A DNA stretch of 11,201 nucleotides from Clostridiales bacterium (GCA_021200895.1 JAJQFX010000190.1:1-11201), one strand, 5' to 3'. Counted from the first letter of the stretch, positions 1-7,014 are shown. A program made the numbers and translations. The notes: a model not told the origin generated them from the sequence alone.

Positions 1-2
1 AG

Positions 3-704
3 AGCGGCGGCACGCCCCGCTATATGGCCTCCCCGGACATCAACACCGAGGACTTCATGGCGGCGGTGGACTTCCTCTCCGTCCAGGACAACGTTGACCC
101 GGAGCGCATCGGCATCATCGGCATCTGCGGCTGGGGCGGCATGGCCCTGAACGCAGCGGCGCTGGACACCCGCATCAAAGTCACCGTCTCCTCCACCATG
201 TACGACATGACCCGCGTCAACGCCAACGGCTACTTTGACAGCGAGGACAGCGAGGAGGCCCGCTATGAAAAGCGCAAGGCCCTCTGCGCCCAGCGCACCG
301 CCGATTACAGGAGCGGCGCCTACGCCCTGGGCGGCGGCGTGGTGGATCCCCTGCCGGAGGACGCCCCCTTTTTCGTGAAGGACTACTATGATTATTACAA
401 GACGAAGCGGGGCTATCATCCCCGCAGCCTGAACTCCAACGGCGGCTGGAACGTGACAGGCTGCCAGTCCTTTATGAATATGCCCATCTTGCAGTACAGC
501 CAGGAGATACGCTCCGCCGTCCTGGTCATCCACGGGGAAAAGGCCCATTCCTGCTATTTCAGCCGGGACGCCTTCCGGAAGCTGACCGGCGACAATAAGG
601 AGCTGCTCATCATCCCCGGCGCGGTGCATACCGACCTGTATGACCGGATGGATGTGATTCCCTTCGATAAAATCGAAGCGTTTCTGCGGGAGTATATGGG
701 CTGA
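3..704 (+). CDS. Alpha/beta hydrolase, YcjY/dienelactone hydrolase-like (5' end outside window)
   Basis: Open from the left edge, so the N-terminal part is missing; 233 residues are visible. The motif GICGWGG carries the nucleophile elbow, with a cysteine codon at 126-128 where most hydrolases have serine; this fits the dienelactone hydrolase/YcjY type. The preceding stretch, with ASPDINTEDF and DPERIGIIG, is typical of that group. A late histidine in IPGAVHTDLYD (codon 627-629) is the likely catalytic base. The acidic triad member is not obvious; the stretch VIHGEKAHS is where it would be expected. No signal peptide can be judged. The protein is probably a cytoplasmic hydrolase acting on an ester or related small substrate, which cannot be named from sequence. 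The ATG at 24 is internal to the domain and is not the real start. The gene ends with TGA at 702-704 and is followed by a terminator, so it is the last gene of its transcript. Confidence 0.85.
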   Translation, partial: SGGTPRYMASPDINTEDFMAAVDFLSVQDNVDPERIGIIGICGWGGMALNAAALDTRIKVTVSSTMYDMTRVNANGYFDSEDSEEARYEKRKALCAQRTADYRSGAYALGGGVVDPLPEDAPFFVKDYYDYYKTKRGYHPRSLNSNGGWNVTGCQSFMNMPILQYSQEIRSAVLVIHGEKAHSCYFSRDAFRKLTGDNKELLIIPGAVHTDLYDRMDVIPFDKIEAFLREYMG

Positions 705-730
705 GCACGCAGCGTAAACTCCATGAGAAA

Positions 731-775
731 CGGGCTGTCGAGGTCTGAGAAAGACTTCGACAGCCCGCTTTTTGC
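731..775 (+). terminator. Intrinsic terminator of the hydrolase gene
   Basis: Sixteen-base arms at 731-746 and 752-767 (CGGGCTGTCGAGGTCT / AGACTTCGACAGCCCG) pair with a single G-T wobble around a 5-nt loop. A run CTTTTTG follows. It lies 27 bp after the hydrolase stop. Confidence 0.9.
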
Positions 776-841
776 TGCGCCGCTGGATGTACCCTAGGAG
801 GGGCAGCCCTGCGGCGTGCAAAGCTGCGCCAAAGGAACTGT

Positions 842-879
842 ATCCCATCGGCAGAGGCTCCCTGAACGATGGGATTTTT
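842..879 (+). terminator. Second terminator-like hairpin, possibly the 3' end of a short RNA
   Basis: ATCCCATCG (842-850) pairs perfectly with CGATGGGAT (867-875) around a 16-nt loop and runs into TTTTT. No coding gene lies between this and the terminator at 731-775. It therefore either ends a short non-coding transcript starting near 780-800 or attenuates transcription toward the recombinase. The sequence 790-840 has small internal pairings, such as GGCG / CGCC around 812-831. I do not recognise a known riboswitch or RNA family there. The rest of the 705-1006 gap holds only a small hairpin at 899-913 (CCGCC / GGCGG) and an AT-rich patch at 915-935 that could hold the recombinase promoter; no convincing -35/-10 pair was found. 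Confidence 0.55.
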
Positions 880-1006
880 CGCGCACATCAGCATAAATCC
901 GCCGAACAGGCGGCAAAGTTATCCTGTAAAATAAAATGGGCGCCGAAATATGAAATCGTCCGGTTCGAGGCGACCCTTTTCGCGACCGCGACGGAAGGAG
1001 CAAAGG

Positions 1007-1603
1007 ATGCAAAAGGTATATGGATATGTGCGCGTCAGCGCCAAAGACCAGAATGAGGACAGGCAGATGATTGCCATGCGCGAGGCGAACGTGCCAGAGA
1101 AAAACATCGTTGTGGAGAAGATGTCAGGAGCGGATTTTGAGCGACCAAAGTACCTGCGGCTGACGCGGCGGATGAAGCGAAACGACATCCTCTATATCAA
1201 AAGCATCGACAGGCTTGGACGGAACTACGCTGAGATTCAGGAGCAGTGGCGATTCCTGACGAAGGAGAAGGGGGCCGACATCGTGGTTTTGGATATGCCC
1301 ATCCTGGACACGAGAATCGGCAGAGACCTTCTCGGCACCTTCGTCTCCGACTTGATTTTGCAGGTGCTTTCCTTTGTGGCGGAAAATGAGCGCACCAACA
1401 TCCGTCAGCGGCAGGCGGAGGGAATCGCGGCGGCAAAAGAAAAAGGCGTTCACTGCGGACGCCCGTTTCATGTATTGCCGGAGAACTTTGAAGAGGTCTG
1501 CCTTCGCTGGAAGGCGGGAGAGCTGACAGCCACCGCCGCGGCGCAGGCGTGTGGCATGAGCAGGACTACCTTCTCACGCCGTGCGAATGGGGTAAAAAAG
1601 TAA
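1007..1603 (+). CDS. Small serine recombinase (resolvase/invertase family)
   Basis: The product is 198 residues, the usual size of Hin/Gin/Tn3-resolvase-type enzymes. These cut and rejoin DNA at short dyad sites through a 5'-phosphoserine intermediate. The N-terminal catalytic domain (about 1-135) shows YGYVRVSAKDQN with the nucleophile Ser11 and Arg9, SGADFERP near 40-47, and the arginine motif DRLGR at 68-72. The long helix AENERTNIRQRQAEGIAAAK follows (about 125-144), then GRP and a C-terminal helix-turn-helix (about 160-195, with TATAAAQACGMSRTTFSRR). An upstream in-frame ATG at 950 has no ribosome binding site. The ATG at 1007 has GGAAGGAG at 993-1000 and begins exactly where the family begins, so it was chosen. 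The downstream spacer carries palindromes that could be its target sites (inference). Whether it acts as resolvase, invertase or element-borne recombinase cannot be told from the sequence. Confidence 0.92.
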   Translation: MQKVYGYVRVSAKDQNEDRQMIAMREANVPEKNIVVEKMSGADFERPKYLRLTRRMKRNDILYIKSIDRLGRNYAEIQEQWRFLTKEKGADIVVLDMPILDTRIGRDLLGTFVSDLILQVLSFVAENERTNIRQRQAEGIAAAKEKGVHCGRPFHVLPENFEEVCLRWKAGELTATAAAQACGMSRTTFSRRANGVKK

Positions 1604-1632
1604 GCTGCAAAGCGTATTCACAGCGATAGGGT

Positions 1633-1702
1633 TGCGCACTTCGTGTGCCTACGAGGTATGCATTATGAGCGCCCGTAAGGTATACCTTATGGACACACGC
1701 GC
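1633..1702. repeat. Imperfect inverted and direct repeats downstream of the recombinase
   Basis: A 14-bp perfect palindrome TAAGGTATACCTTA lies at 1676-1689. Allowing one G-T pair, it extends to 1673-1692. A degenerate copy sits 24 bp earlier: GGTATGCATTATG at 1655-1667 against GGTATACCTTATG at 1679-1691, 11 of 13 identical. A small hairpin at 1635-1649 (GCGCAC TTC GTGTGC) precedes them. The arms 1643-1665 and 1676-1698 are also imperfect inverted copies of each other (17 of 23). No ORF covers this stretch. It could be recombinase binding sites, a protein operator or RNA hairpins. Confidence 0.7.
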
Positions 1703-1803
1703 TTCTGTGCCTGATTACATCCATTATACCCAGTCATTTCCCCGTTTTCAATAGGCAAATTGTAAACCTTCACCGAACCCGCCCAAAAACCTGAACGAAC
1801 GGA

Positions 1804-1837
1804 GAGACGCCCGCAAGGTATACCTTGCGGGCGTCTC
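1804..1837. repeat. Perfect 34-bp palindrome upstream of the AP2 gene
   Basis: The two 17-bp arms (1804-1820 and 1821-1837) are exact reverse complements with no spacer, centred on AAGGTATACCTT. The 19-nt stretch 1808-1826 repeats 1670-1688 with one mismatch, linking it to the palindrome at 1676-1689. No T-run follows on either strand, so it is not a standard terminator. It ends 31 bp before the AP2 start and would lie in that gene's leader if transcription starts upstream. The intervening 1703-1803 is AT-richer and holds nothing else I can name. Confidence 0.9.
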
Positions 1838-1868
1838 GGCTTCACAGGGTGGGAAGAGGTGGCGGCGT

Positions 1869-2750
1869 ATGCCAGCGGCAGGCAAAATCGATAAAATCAA
1901 GCCGGGCAGGCGGTTTGATAGGCTGACGGTGATGTACGATACTGGCAAAACAGCCGGGCGATATACGCTTTGGCACTGCAAATGTGACTGCGGCGGGGAG
2001 ATAGAGGTCAGCACGCGGGAGCTAAAGCGGGAAGGCCCCCATAACTGCGGCTGCGTTGCCCGCATCAAGCCTGGGACGCGCGATTTGACCGGGATGCGGT
2101 TCGGAAAGCTGGTGGCCCTCTATCCCACCGAGGAACGGGCGGATCAGGGCAGCGTGGTCTGGCATTGTAACTGCGACAGCGGCAACGAATGTGACGTATC
2201 TTCCAGGCGATTGACGCGGGGCAAGGCACGCTCCTGCGGCTGCCTGTCTCACCCACCGCTGAAAGACTATGTCGGGAAAACCTTTGGACGCTGGACAGTG
2301 GTGGAGTACGCCGGAACGGCCAGGGATTTGGGGCTGGTGGGCACAAAAAATTATTGGAAGTGCCGATGCTCCTGTGGAAAGGAAGGCGTCATCGGGCAGA
2401 CGGAATTGCAGAACGGCGAGTCCCAGAGCTGCGGCTGCCTGCAAAAGGAGCGCTGCCTGGAGAGCCTGAAGCTGGTGGACGATACCTCCATCGTGCGCCT
2501 GGAAACCAGCCAAACGAAGCTCCGCTCCGATAATGCCAGCGGAAAAACCGGCGTTTGCTTTATCACGCGGGAACAGAAATGGGCGGCGTACATCACGTTG
2601 CAGAAAAAGCGGTATTGGATAGGTCTGTATAAGAGCAAGGAAGAGGCCATCCAGGCCCGCACCAAGGCGGAGGAACTGCACGAGGACTTCATTGACTGGT
2701 ACTATCAGGAGTATCTTCCTGCGCAGCAGCAGGCCACTGATGCGGATTGA
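1869..2750 (+). CDS. Cys-rich triple zinc-ribbon-like protein with C-terminal AP2 DNA-binding domain
   Basis: The product is 293 residues. Three tandem modules of about 50-60 residues share the pattern GxxFGxLxV...WxCxCxCG...CGC. Module 1 has Cys37, 39, 41, 60 and 62. Module 2 has Cys100, 102, 108, 123 and 125, with Ser104 replacing the third Cys. Module 3 has Cys165, 167, 169, 188 and 190. The spacing suggests metal-binding zinc ribbons or knuckles (inference). Residues about 219-280 match the bacterial/phage AP2 (integrase-type DNA-binding) fold, with SGKTGV, then KWAAYITLQKKRYWIGLYKS and a final helix EEAIQARTKAEEL. Such proteins are common in Firmicute phages and mobile elements, often fused to HNH nucleases; no HNH motif is seen here. 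It is probably a sequence-specific DNA-binding protein. The start has a weak AGAGGTGG site about 8 nt upstream. The next gene converges on it and shares its terminator. Confidence 0.8.
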   Translation: MPAAGKIDKIKPGRRFDRLTVMYDTGKTAGRYTLWHCKCDCGGEIEVSTRELKREGPHNCGCVARIKPGTRDLTGMRFGKLVALYPTEERADQGSVVWHCNCDSGNECDVSSRRLTRGKARSCGCLSHPPLKDYVGKTFGRWTVVEYAGTARDLGLVGTKNYWKCRCSCGKEGVIGQTELQNGESQSCGCLQKERCLESLKLVDDTSIVRLETSQTKLRSDNASGKTGVCFITREQKWAAYITLQKKRYWIGLYKSKEEAIQARTKAEELHEDFIDWYYQEYLPAQQQATDAD

Positions 2751-2792
2751 CCGCCGGGGGCGGGGCGCAGAGGGCTGCGTCATACCCCACTG

Positions 2793-2850
2793 AAAAAACA
2801 GGCATCCGGCACAGGCGATAAACCGCCCAATGCCAGCTGCCTGTTTTGCG
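2793..2850. terminator. Bidirectional terminator between the AP2 gene and the beta-galactosidase gene
   Basis: AAAACAGGCA (2795-2804) pairs exactly with TGCCTGTTTT (2838-2847). Inside are nested pairs GGCA/TGCC and GGCG/CGCC, giving one long stem-loop. The plus strand ends in TTTT and the minus strand in TTTTTT, so it can stop transcripts from both converging genes. Confidence 0.85.
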
Positions 2851-2856
2851 TCATGG

Positions 2857-2889
2857 AGAGGTGCCTGCCGGTGAACCGGCAGGCCCTCT
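2857..2889 (-). terminator. Strong hairpin just after the beta-galactosidase stop
   Basis: GCCTGCCGG (2863-2871) pairs perfectly with CCGGCAGGC (2876-2884) around TGAA. With one bulged base (T2862) the stem extends by AGAGG/CCTCT. There is no T-run on the minus side, so it may protect the mRNA 3' end or pause polymerase ahead of the terminator at 2793-2850. Confidence 0.6.
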
Positions 2890-2899
2890 TAAAATCTGC

Positions 2900-5842
2900 T
2901 TACTCCACCCGGATCAGGAACTTCAGCTCATAGTCCTGATTGGCGGGATACTGGAACTCCGGAGCCACGGCGGGGCCGCAGCTGCCGGTGCCGATGCCCT
3001 GCTGGAAGGCCTGGATGGTGACATAGGTACCGGTGGTGCGCTCGTCCTTCTGGTGGCGCATGGTCATCAGCTCCCGGTCACTGTAGGGCTTGACGCCCAG
3101 TTCGAAGGGCTGCTCCAGAGCCTGGAAGGTGACCCGGCACGTTCCGTCGGAGACGGTGGCCGTCGTGCAGTCGCACCGGTTGCCGCTCTCCTGGGGACGG
3201 ATGTTCGGCTCGGTCATGTCGGAGACGGCGCAGGAGACGGGGGCGATGGGGAACTGCTCCTTCATGTCGGCATAGGACTCACCCGTGCGGCCCACATAGT
3301 CCACCCTGTCAAAGCTGCTATCCAGCCGGAAGCTCTTGCCGAAGCGGGGGACGATGCCTCTGCCGGAGGTGCAATGGAGTTTGCTGGTCACCAGGATGCC
3401 CTCTGCCGTTCCCTCATAGGTGTCGGTAACGGTGAACTTGTTTTTCTTGTTGCTGACCTTGGTGACTACCTGGAAGCCGTTGTCCGTCTGTTCTACAGAG
3501 ACATTTTCCTCGGTCTGGGCGCAGTAGGGGGCCATGGTGTTGCGGTAGAGGGGGTCGGTGTCATTGTCCGTTCCCACCCGGAACAGGATGGTGGACGGGT
3601 CAGCCGCCGTCAGCGTCTGGCCGCCGGGGAGCGTCAGCGTCAGGCCGCCGCCTGCCACCTTAGCCCCTGCGGGCAGACCGCACCGCAGGGCCGGAGCCTT
3701 GGGAAGCTGCCGCGCCGCGACGACTTCTTCCTCCGCCACCTGGCGGCCCGTCCTGGTGTCGATAGTGACAACTGTAGCACGGGCCTCGCCGTCCGTGACC
3801 TTCCCCGGCGCGACCTGAACGGTGGCCTTGCTCAGCGGGGCCACCTCTGGGATGACCGTCTGGCTGCTGCCGTCATTCCAGCGGAACTCCAGCTGGTAGC
3901 GCCGCCCATCGGAGAAGGCGGTGGTGTTGAACAGCTCGTAGGTGTTGCCGGAGACGTGGGTCACCCGGATGGGGCGATAGATGAACCGGGTGATATGCGC
4001 CCCCGTGGAGGGCCGACGGTCAGGGTAGAAGATGCCATCCACGCAGAAGTTCTTGTCATGCTCCCACTCGCCATGGTCGCCGCCATAGGTGTAGCTGCCG
4101 TCCTCGTGGAGGATGGCGTGGTCTACCATCTCCCACACGCAGCCGCCCATCAGGCTGTCATAGTTGTAAATCTCCTGCCAGTAGGCCTCCATATTGCCGG
4201 GGCCAACGCCCATGGCGTGGGCGTACTCGCAGAGGAAGTAGGGCCGGTCATTCAGGGGCTTCTGCTTCCGCTGCTTTTCCCCTACGTCGTGTACCATCTT
4301 CACGGAGGGGTACATCTCGCTGCCCACATCGTAGGCGATGCGCTTGCAGTGGACGGCGCTTTCATAGTGGACGGGGAGGGTAGAGTGGGCCTTCAGGTAG
4401 TCGTACATGGCGTCGGTGTTGGCGTAGCCGCCCGCCTCGTTGCCCAGGCTCCACATGATGATGGCGGTGTTGCTGTGTACCTTGTCCCGCTGATAGAGCC
4501 GGGTGATGCGATCCAGGTAGTGGGCCTGCCACTTGGGGTCGTGGCTGATGGAGTTATAGGTGGGGGGCAGCTGGTGGGCAAAGGTGCCGTGGGTCTCCAG
4601 GTCGTTCTCGTCCACGATGTAGATGCCCTGCTCGTCCGCCAGTTCCAGCAACAGGGGGTCGGGGGGATAGTGGGAGGTGCGGATGGTGTCGATGTTGAAG
4701 TCCTTGCAGACCTGGATGTCCCGTTCGATTTCGTCCGGCGTCATGGTGTAGCCGTTGGTGGGGCTGGTGTCGTGATGGTTTACCCCGTGGAACTTGATTT
4801 TCCGCCCGTTGACCAGGAACACGTCGTCCTGAATCTCCACCGTCTTAAAGCCGATGCGCTCCTTCACGCAGCCGGAGGCGGTCTCATAGTACAGGTCATA
4901 CAGCACCGGCGCCTCGGCATTCCACTCCGTCACCTGCAAATCCTCGAAGGTCACAGAGGCCTTTTTCCCCTTGGCCTGGACGGTGGCCGTCCGGGTGACC
5001 CCCGGCCCCTCCAGGGTAAAGGTCACATCGGTATCCGACAGGGTCTCCGCCGACAGGGTCAGGGTGTAGCTGTCCCCCTGCTTCTCCGTTCGGGCGTCGA
5101 TGTCCCACAGGTCGGTGGGGTCGCTGATGCGGAGCAGCACGTCCCGGAAAATGCCGTTGTTGCGGAACATATCCTGGCCTTCCAGATAGGTGCCGTTGCA
5201 CCAGCGGTGTACCACGGCGACCAGCTCGTTCTCTCCCGCGTTCAGTTTCCCGGTCAGGTCAAACTCCGCAATATTGTGAGCCCCCTCGGAGTAGCCCACG
5301 AACGCCCCGTTCAGGTAGAGATCCAGGCAGGAGGCTACCCCCAGGAAGGAGATGACATAGTGCTTCTTCGGGTCCTCCACCGTGATGGCGCGGCGGTAGA
5401 CGCCTACGAAGTTGTACGCCTCCCCCGGATCCTTATAGCGGAGACTGATGCCCTGGTCGCAGCCCGTCCAGGAGAACACCTTCCCCGCCTTCTCTGTGGT
5501 GGGGATGACCGGGGGCTTGTAGGGGAACTGATAGCGGATGTTGACGTAGAAGGGCCTGTCGTACCCCCGGAACTGCCAGCAGGCAGGAACGTCCATGGTG
5601 TCGAAGGGCACCTTATCGGTGTCCAGCGTCTCCGGCAGCTCCTTCGGACGGGGATAGAACTTGAAGTCCCATGTTCCGTTCAGACACTGCACCTTGGGGG
5701 AGGCGTATCGCTTCTCTTTGGGCGCGACGGCGTCGGCGCTCCCGCGGTCAGGATAGGGGGTGAAATAGCTGCGGCCGGGCAGCTTGTTCACCGCAAAGGT
5801 CTCAAAGGTGCAGTAATTGGCGTTGTTGATTTGGTATCGCAT
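2900..5842 (-). CDS. lacZ: Beta-galactosidase, glycoside hydrolase family 2 (LacZ type)
   Basis: The product is 980 residues, close to the usual 1000-1050 for LacZ. It hydrolyses terminal beta-D-galactosides such as lactose with retention. Domain order follows LacZ: a jelly-roll sugar-binding domain (about 45-240, with EGQDMFRNNGIFRDV), an immunoglobulin-like domain (about 245-335), a TIM barrel (about 337-625, opening with HGVNHHDTSPTNG), a second immunoglobulin-like linker, and the C-terminal small-chain domain (about 730-980). The acid/base is Glu469 in WSLGNEAGG and the nucleophile is Glu539 in LCEYAHAMG. At the position of E. coli Trp999, the loop reads GTGSCGP, so the aromatic is absent, as in many Gram-positive relatives (from general knowledge). 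There is no signal peptide, so it is cytoplasmic. ATG 5842 has AGAGGAGG 8 bp upstream. No permease or regulator is adjacent; substrate entry must come from elsewhere. Confidence 0.96.
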   Translation of the reverse strand: MRYQINNANYCTFETFAVNKLPGRSYFTPYPDRGSADAVAPKEKRYASPKVQCLNGTWDFKFYPRPKELPETLDTDKVPFDTMDVPACWQFRGYDRPFYVNIRYQFPYKPPVIPTTEKAGKVFSWTGCDQGISLRYKDPGEAYNFVGVYRRAITVEDPKKHYVISFLGVASCLDLYLNGAFVGYSEGAHNIAEFDLTGKLNAGENELVAVVHRWCNGTYLEGQDMFRNNGIFRDVLLRISDPTDLWDIDARTEKQGDSYTLTLSAETLSDTDVTFTLEGPGVTRTATVQAKGKKASVTFEDLQVTEWNAEAPVLYDLYYETASGCVKERIGFKTVEIQDDVFLVNGRKIKFHGVNHHDTSPTNGYTMTPDEIERDIQVCKDFNIDTIRTSHYPPDPLLLELADEQGIYIVDENDLETHGTFAHQLPPTYNSISHDPKWQAHYLDRITRLYQRDKVHSNTAIIMWSLGNEAGGYANTDAMYDYLKAHSTLPVHYESAVHCKRIAYDVGSEMYPSVKMVHDVGEKQRKQKPLNDRPYFLCEYAHAMGVGPGNMEAYWQEIYNYDSLMGGCVWEMVDHAILHEDGSYTYGGDHGEWEHDKNFCVDGIFYPDRRPSTGAHITRFIYRPIRVTHVSGNTYELFNTTAFSDGRRYQLEFRWNDGSSQTVIPEVAPLSKATVQVAPGKVTDGEARATVVTIDTRTGRQVAEEEVVAARQLPKAPALRCGLPAGAKVAGGGLTLTLPGGQTLTAADPSTILFRVGTDNDTDPLYRNTMAPYCAQTEENVSVEQTDNGFQVVTKVSNKKNKFTVTDTYEGTAEGILVTSKLHCTSGRGIVPRFGKSFRLDSSFDRVDYVGRTGESYADMKEQFPIAPVSCAVSDMTEPNIRPQESGNRCDCTTATVSDGTCRVTFQALEQPFELGVKPYSDRELMTMRHQKDERTTGTYVTIQAFQQGIGTGSCGPAVAPEFQYPANQDYELKFLIRVE

Positions 5843-5880
5843 GACAATCCTCCTCTTTGTTGTCCAATATGGCTGTCCTT

Positions 5881-5909
5881 ATTGTAGCAAAGTACAGAAA
5901 ATTTGACAA
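5881..5909 (-). promoter_or_regulatory. Promoter of the beta-galactosidase gene
   Basis: Read on the minus strand: TTGTCA (5909-5904), a 17-bp spacer, then TACAAT (5886-5881). Each hexamer has one mismatch to the sigma-A consensus. It lies 39 bp upstream of the ATG. Upstream of the -35, 5919-5944 is AT-rich with AATT half-sites, and the leader holds two GGACA direct repeats 12 bp apart (5863-5879); either could bind a regulator, but this is unproven. Confidence 0.85.
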
Positions 5910-5967
5910 GCGTTTTTGCATAATTGGTTGATAATTTGGCATAAATTGTACCCTGCCGGAACACGCG

Positions 5968-6000
5968 CAGCAGCCCGAACCGATAGGGCTCGGGCTGCTG
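5968..6000 (-). terminator. Hairpin downstream of the DUF134-NifX gene
   Basis: CAGCAGCCCGA (5968-5978) pairs perfectly with TCGGGCTGCTG (5990-6000) around an 11-nt loop. It lies 53 bp after the stop of the minus-strand DUF134-NifX gene, but no T-run follows on the minus strand, so termination is likely yet imperfect. Leak-through would enter the beta-galactosidase promoter region. Confidence 0.6.
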
Positions 6001-6052
6001 TGACAGATAGCGCCGGGCAGCGGCAGGGCAAGTCATCAGCCGGCAGCAGAGG

Positions 6053-6841
6053 TCAGGTGCCGCAGTGCCCGTGCTGACACTGGTGGCCGTCCCCGTGGGA
6101 ATGGCCGCCGCAGTCCTCGCCGTGTTGGCTGCCTGCGTGGTGACTGCACTGCACATCCGGGACATAGGCGAGGTTCCCGCCCAGGAGGGCGGCCACGGCA
6201 GCGTCCGCGTCGCCAGTCACGCCGCCGTACAGCTGGATGCCGGCCTCTGCCAGCGCCATCTGTGCGCCGCCTCCGATGCCGCCGCAAATCAGGACGTCGG
6301 CCTGCAATGCGTGCAGCACCTCCGCCAGCGCGCCATGGCCCTGGCCGTTGGTGCTGACCACCTCAGAGGATATGACTGTTCCATCCGCCACGTCATAAAT
6401 CTTGAAGTGCTCCGTGCGGCCAAAGTGCTGATACACCTGCCCGTTTTCATAGGTGACTGCAATTCTCATAGTATCGTCTCCTTTCGATTTTTGAAACATC
6501 TGGTGAAGCTCCTGCTTAAAGCAGTCTGCACCGCAGAACTGATTCCTGCCATTGCAGAGCTGATATGCTCCACCCTCGATTTTCAGAGGGCGGCCATCCA
6601 CCAGTGCGTCTGCTAGCTTTTTCCTGGCGGAGTCATAGATTTTTTGCGCTGTGGTGCGGGCCACCTGCATCCGTTGGCTGCATTGCTCCTGAGACAGGCC
6701 CTCCTTGTCGATCAGGCGAACCGTCTCAAATTCATCCACGGTCAGGATGACGGCTTCCTTCCGCTCCCCGCCCGTCGCCGGGGCAAATTCCAGCGTCTGG
6801 GGAAAGCGGCAAATCATTCTGCATTTGGTGGGCCTCGGCAT
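6053..6841 (-). CDS. DUF134 helix-turn-helix protein fused to a NifX/NifB-type cluster-binding domain, His-rich tail
   Basis: The product is 262 residues. Residues 1-105 are DUF134: the start MPRPTKCR, then LTVDEFETVRLIDKEGLSQEQC and a helix-turn-helix ending KIYDSARKKLADAL, with Cys96, 103 and 107 after it. Residues 125-230 are the dinitrogenase Fe-Mo cofactor (NifX/NifB C-terminal) fold, with RIAVTYENGQVYQHFGRTEHF and VLICGGIGGGAQMAL. The last 32 residues hold about 9 His and 4 Cys, a probable metal-binding tail. A role in sensing or carrying Fe-S or other metal clusters is likely but inferred; no nitrogenase genes are present. An ORF extension to 7018 is rejected: the start at 6841 has AAGGAGAGG 8 bp upstream, begins with the family's N-terminus, and lies after the promoter. 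An internal start at 6469 has its own strong ribosome binding site. Confidence 0.9.
   Translation of the reverse strand: MPRPTKCRMICRFPQTLEFAPATGGERKEAVILTVDEFETVRLIDKEGLSQEQCSQRMQVARTTAQKIYDSARKKLADALVDGRPLKIEGGAYQLCNGRNQFCGADCFKQELHQMFQKSKGDDTMRIAVTYENGQVYQHFGRTEHFKIYDVADGTVISSEVVSTNGQGHGALAEVLHALQADVLICGGIGGGAQMALAEAGIQLYGGVTGDADAAVAALLGGNLAYVPDVQCSHHAGSQHGEDCGGHSHGDGHQCQHGHCGT
6477..6484 (-). promoter_or_regulatory. Internal Shine-Dalgarno inside the DUF134-NifX gene
   Basis: On the minus strand AAAGGAGA lies 8 nt before the in-frame ATG at 6469-6467, which is exactly the first residue of the NifX-type domain (Met125 of the fusion). Initiation here would give a separate 138-residue NifX-like protein with the His-rich tail. 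Alternatively the site is a relic of two once-separate genes. Confidence 0.7.
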
Positions 6842-6889
6842 GGGATCGCCTCTCCTTCCTGGCGTGAACGCTGCCCTCTGGGTTCCTGT

Positions 6890-7014
6890 TGCTATCATAC
6901 GACTGTTTATGGCATATGTCAAGAATTGCTTCCGGCATATGCTATCAATGTACTGTGGCAATTTGTCAACCTGCGAAATATCATGTTGACAATCCCCCTG
7001 GACGTGTGCTATCA
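6890..7014. repeat. Three TGCTATCA direct repeats in the divergent control region
   Basis: TGCTATCA occurs at 6890-6897, 6940-6947 and 7007-7014. The first overlaps the -10 of the minus-strand promoter and the third overlaps the -10 of the plus-strand promoter. A palindromic GCATATGC at 6935-6942 overlaps the middle copy. The placement fits an operator shared by both genes, perhaps bound by the DUF134 protein itself; this is inference. Confidence 0.6.
6894..6922 (-). promoter_or_regulatory. Promoter of the DUF134-NifX gene
   Basis: Read on the minus strand: TTGACA (6922-6917), a 17-bp spacer, TATGAT (6899-6894). A degenerate second copy lies upstream at 6969-6940 (TTGACA ... TTGATAGCA), suggesting duplication of the promoter or of an operator. 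Confidence 0.88.

Noticed and set aside
780..880. Cyclic-di-GMP (GEMM) riboswitch, because of a GCAAAGC string near 819
   Set aside because: The flanking conserved elements and stem arrangement are missing.
950..1006. Upstream start of the recombinase at 950
   Set aside because: No ribosome binding site is present, and the added 19 Arg/Ser-rich residues are not part of the family.
1669..1702. Xer/dif-like site (CGCCCGTAAGGTATACCTTATGG resembles parts of dif)
   Set aside because: The central spacer is 8 rather than 6 bp, the outer arms do not match, and no tyrosine recombinase is near; the resemblance is only the TAA...TTATG part.
2846..5887. A 1013-codon open frame on the plus strand, antisense to lacZ
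   Set aside because: The minus-strand frame is an unmistakable GH2 beta-galactosidase with catalytic motifs, promoter and ribosome binding site. The plus frame is a GC-rich shadow with low-complexity Gly/Val/Ala/Leu composition and no domain.
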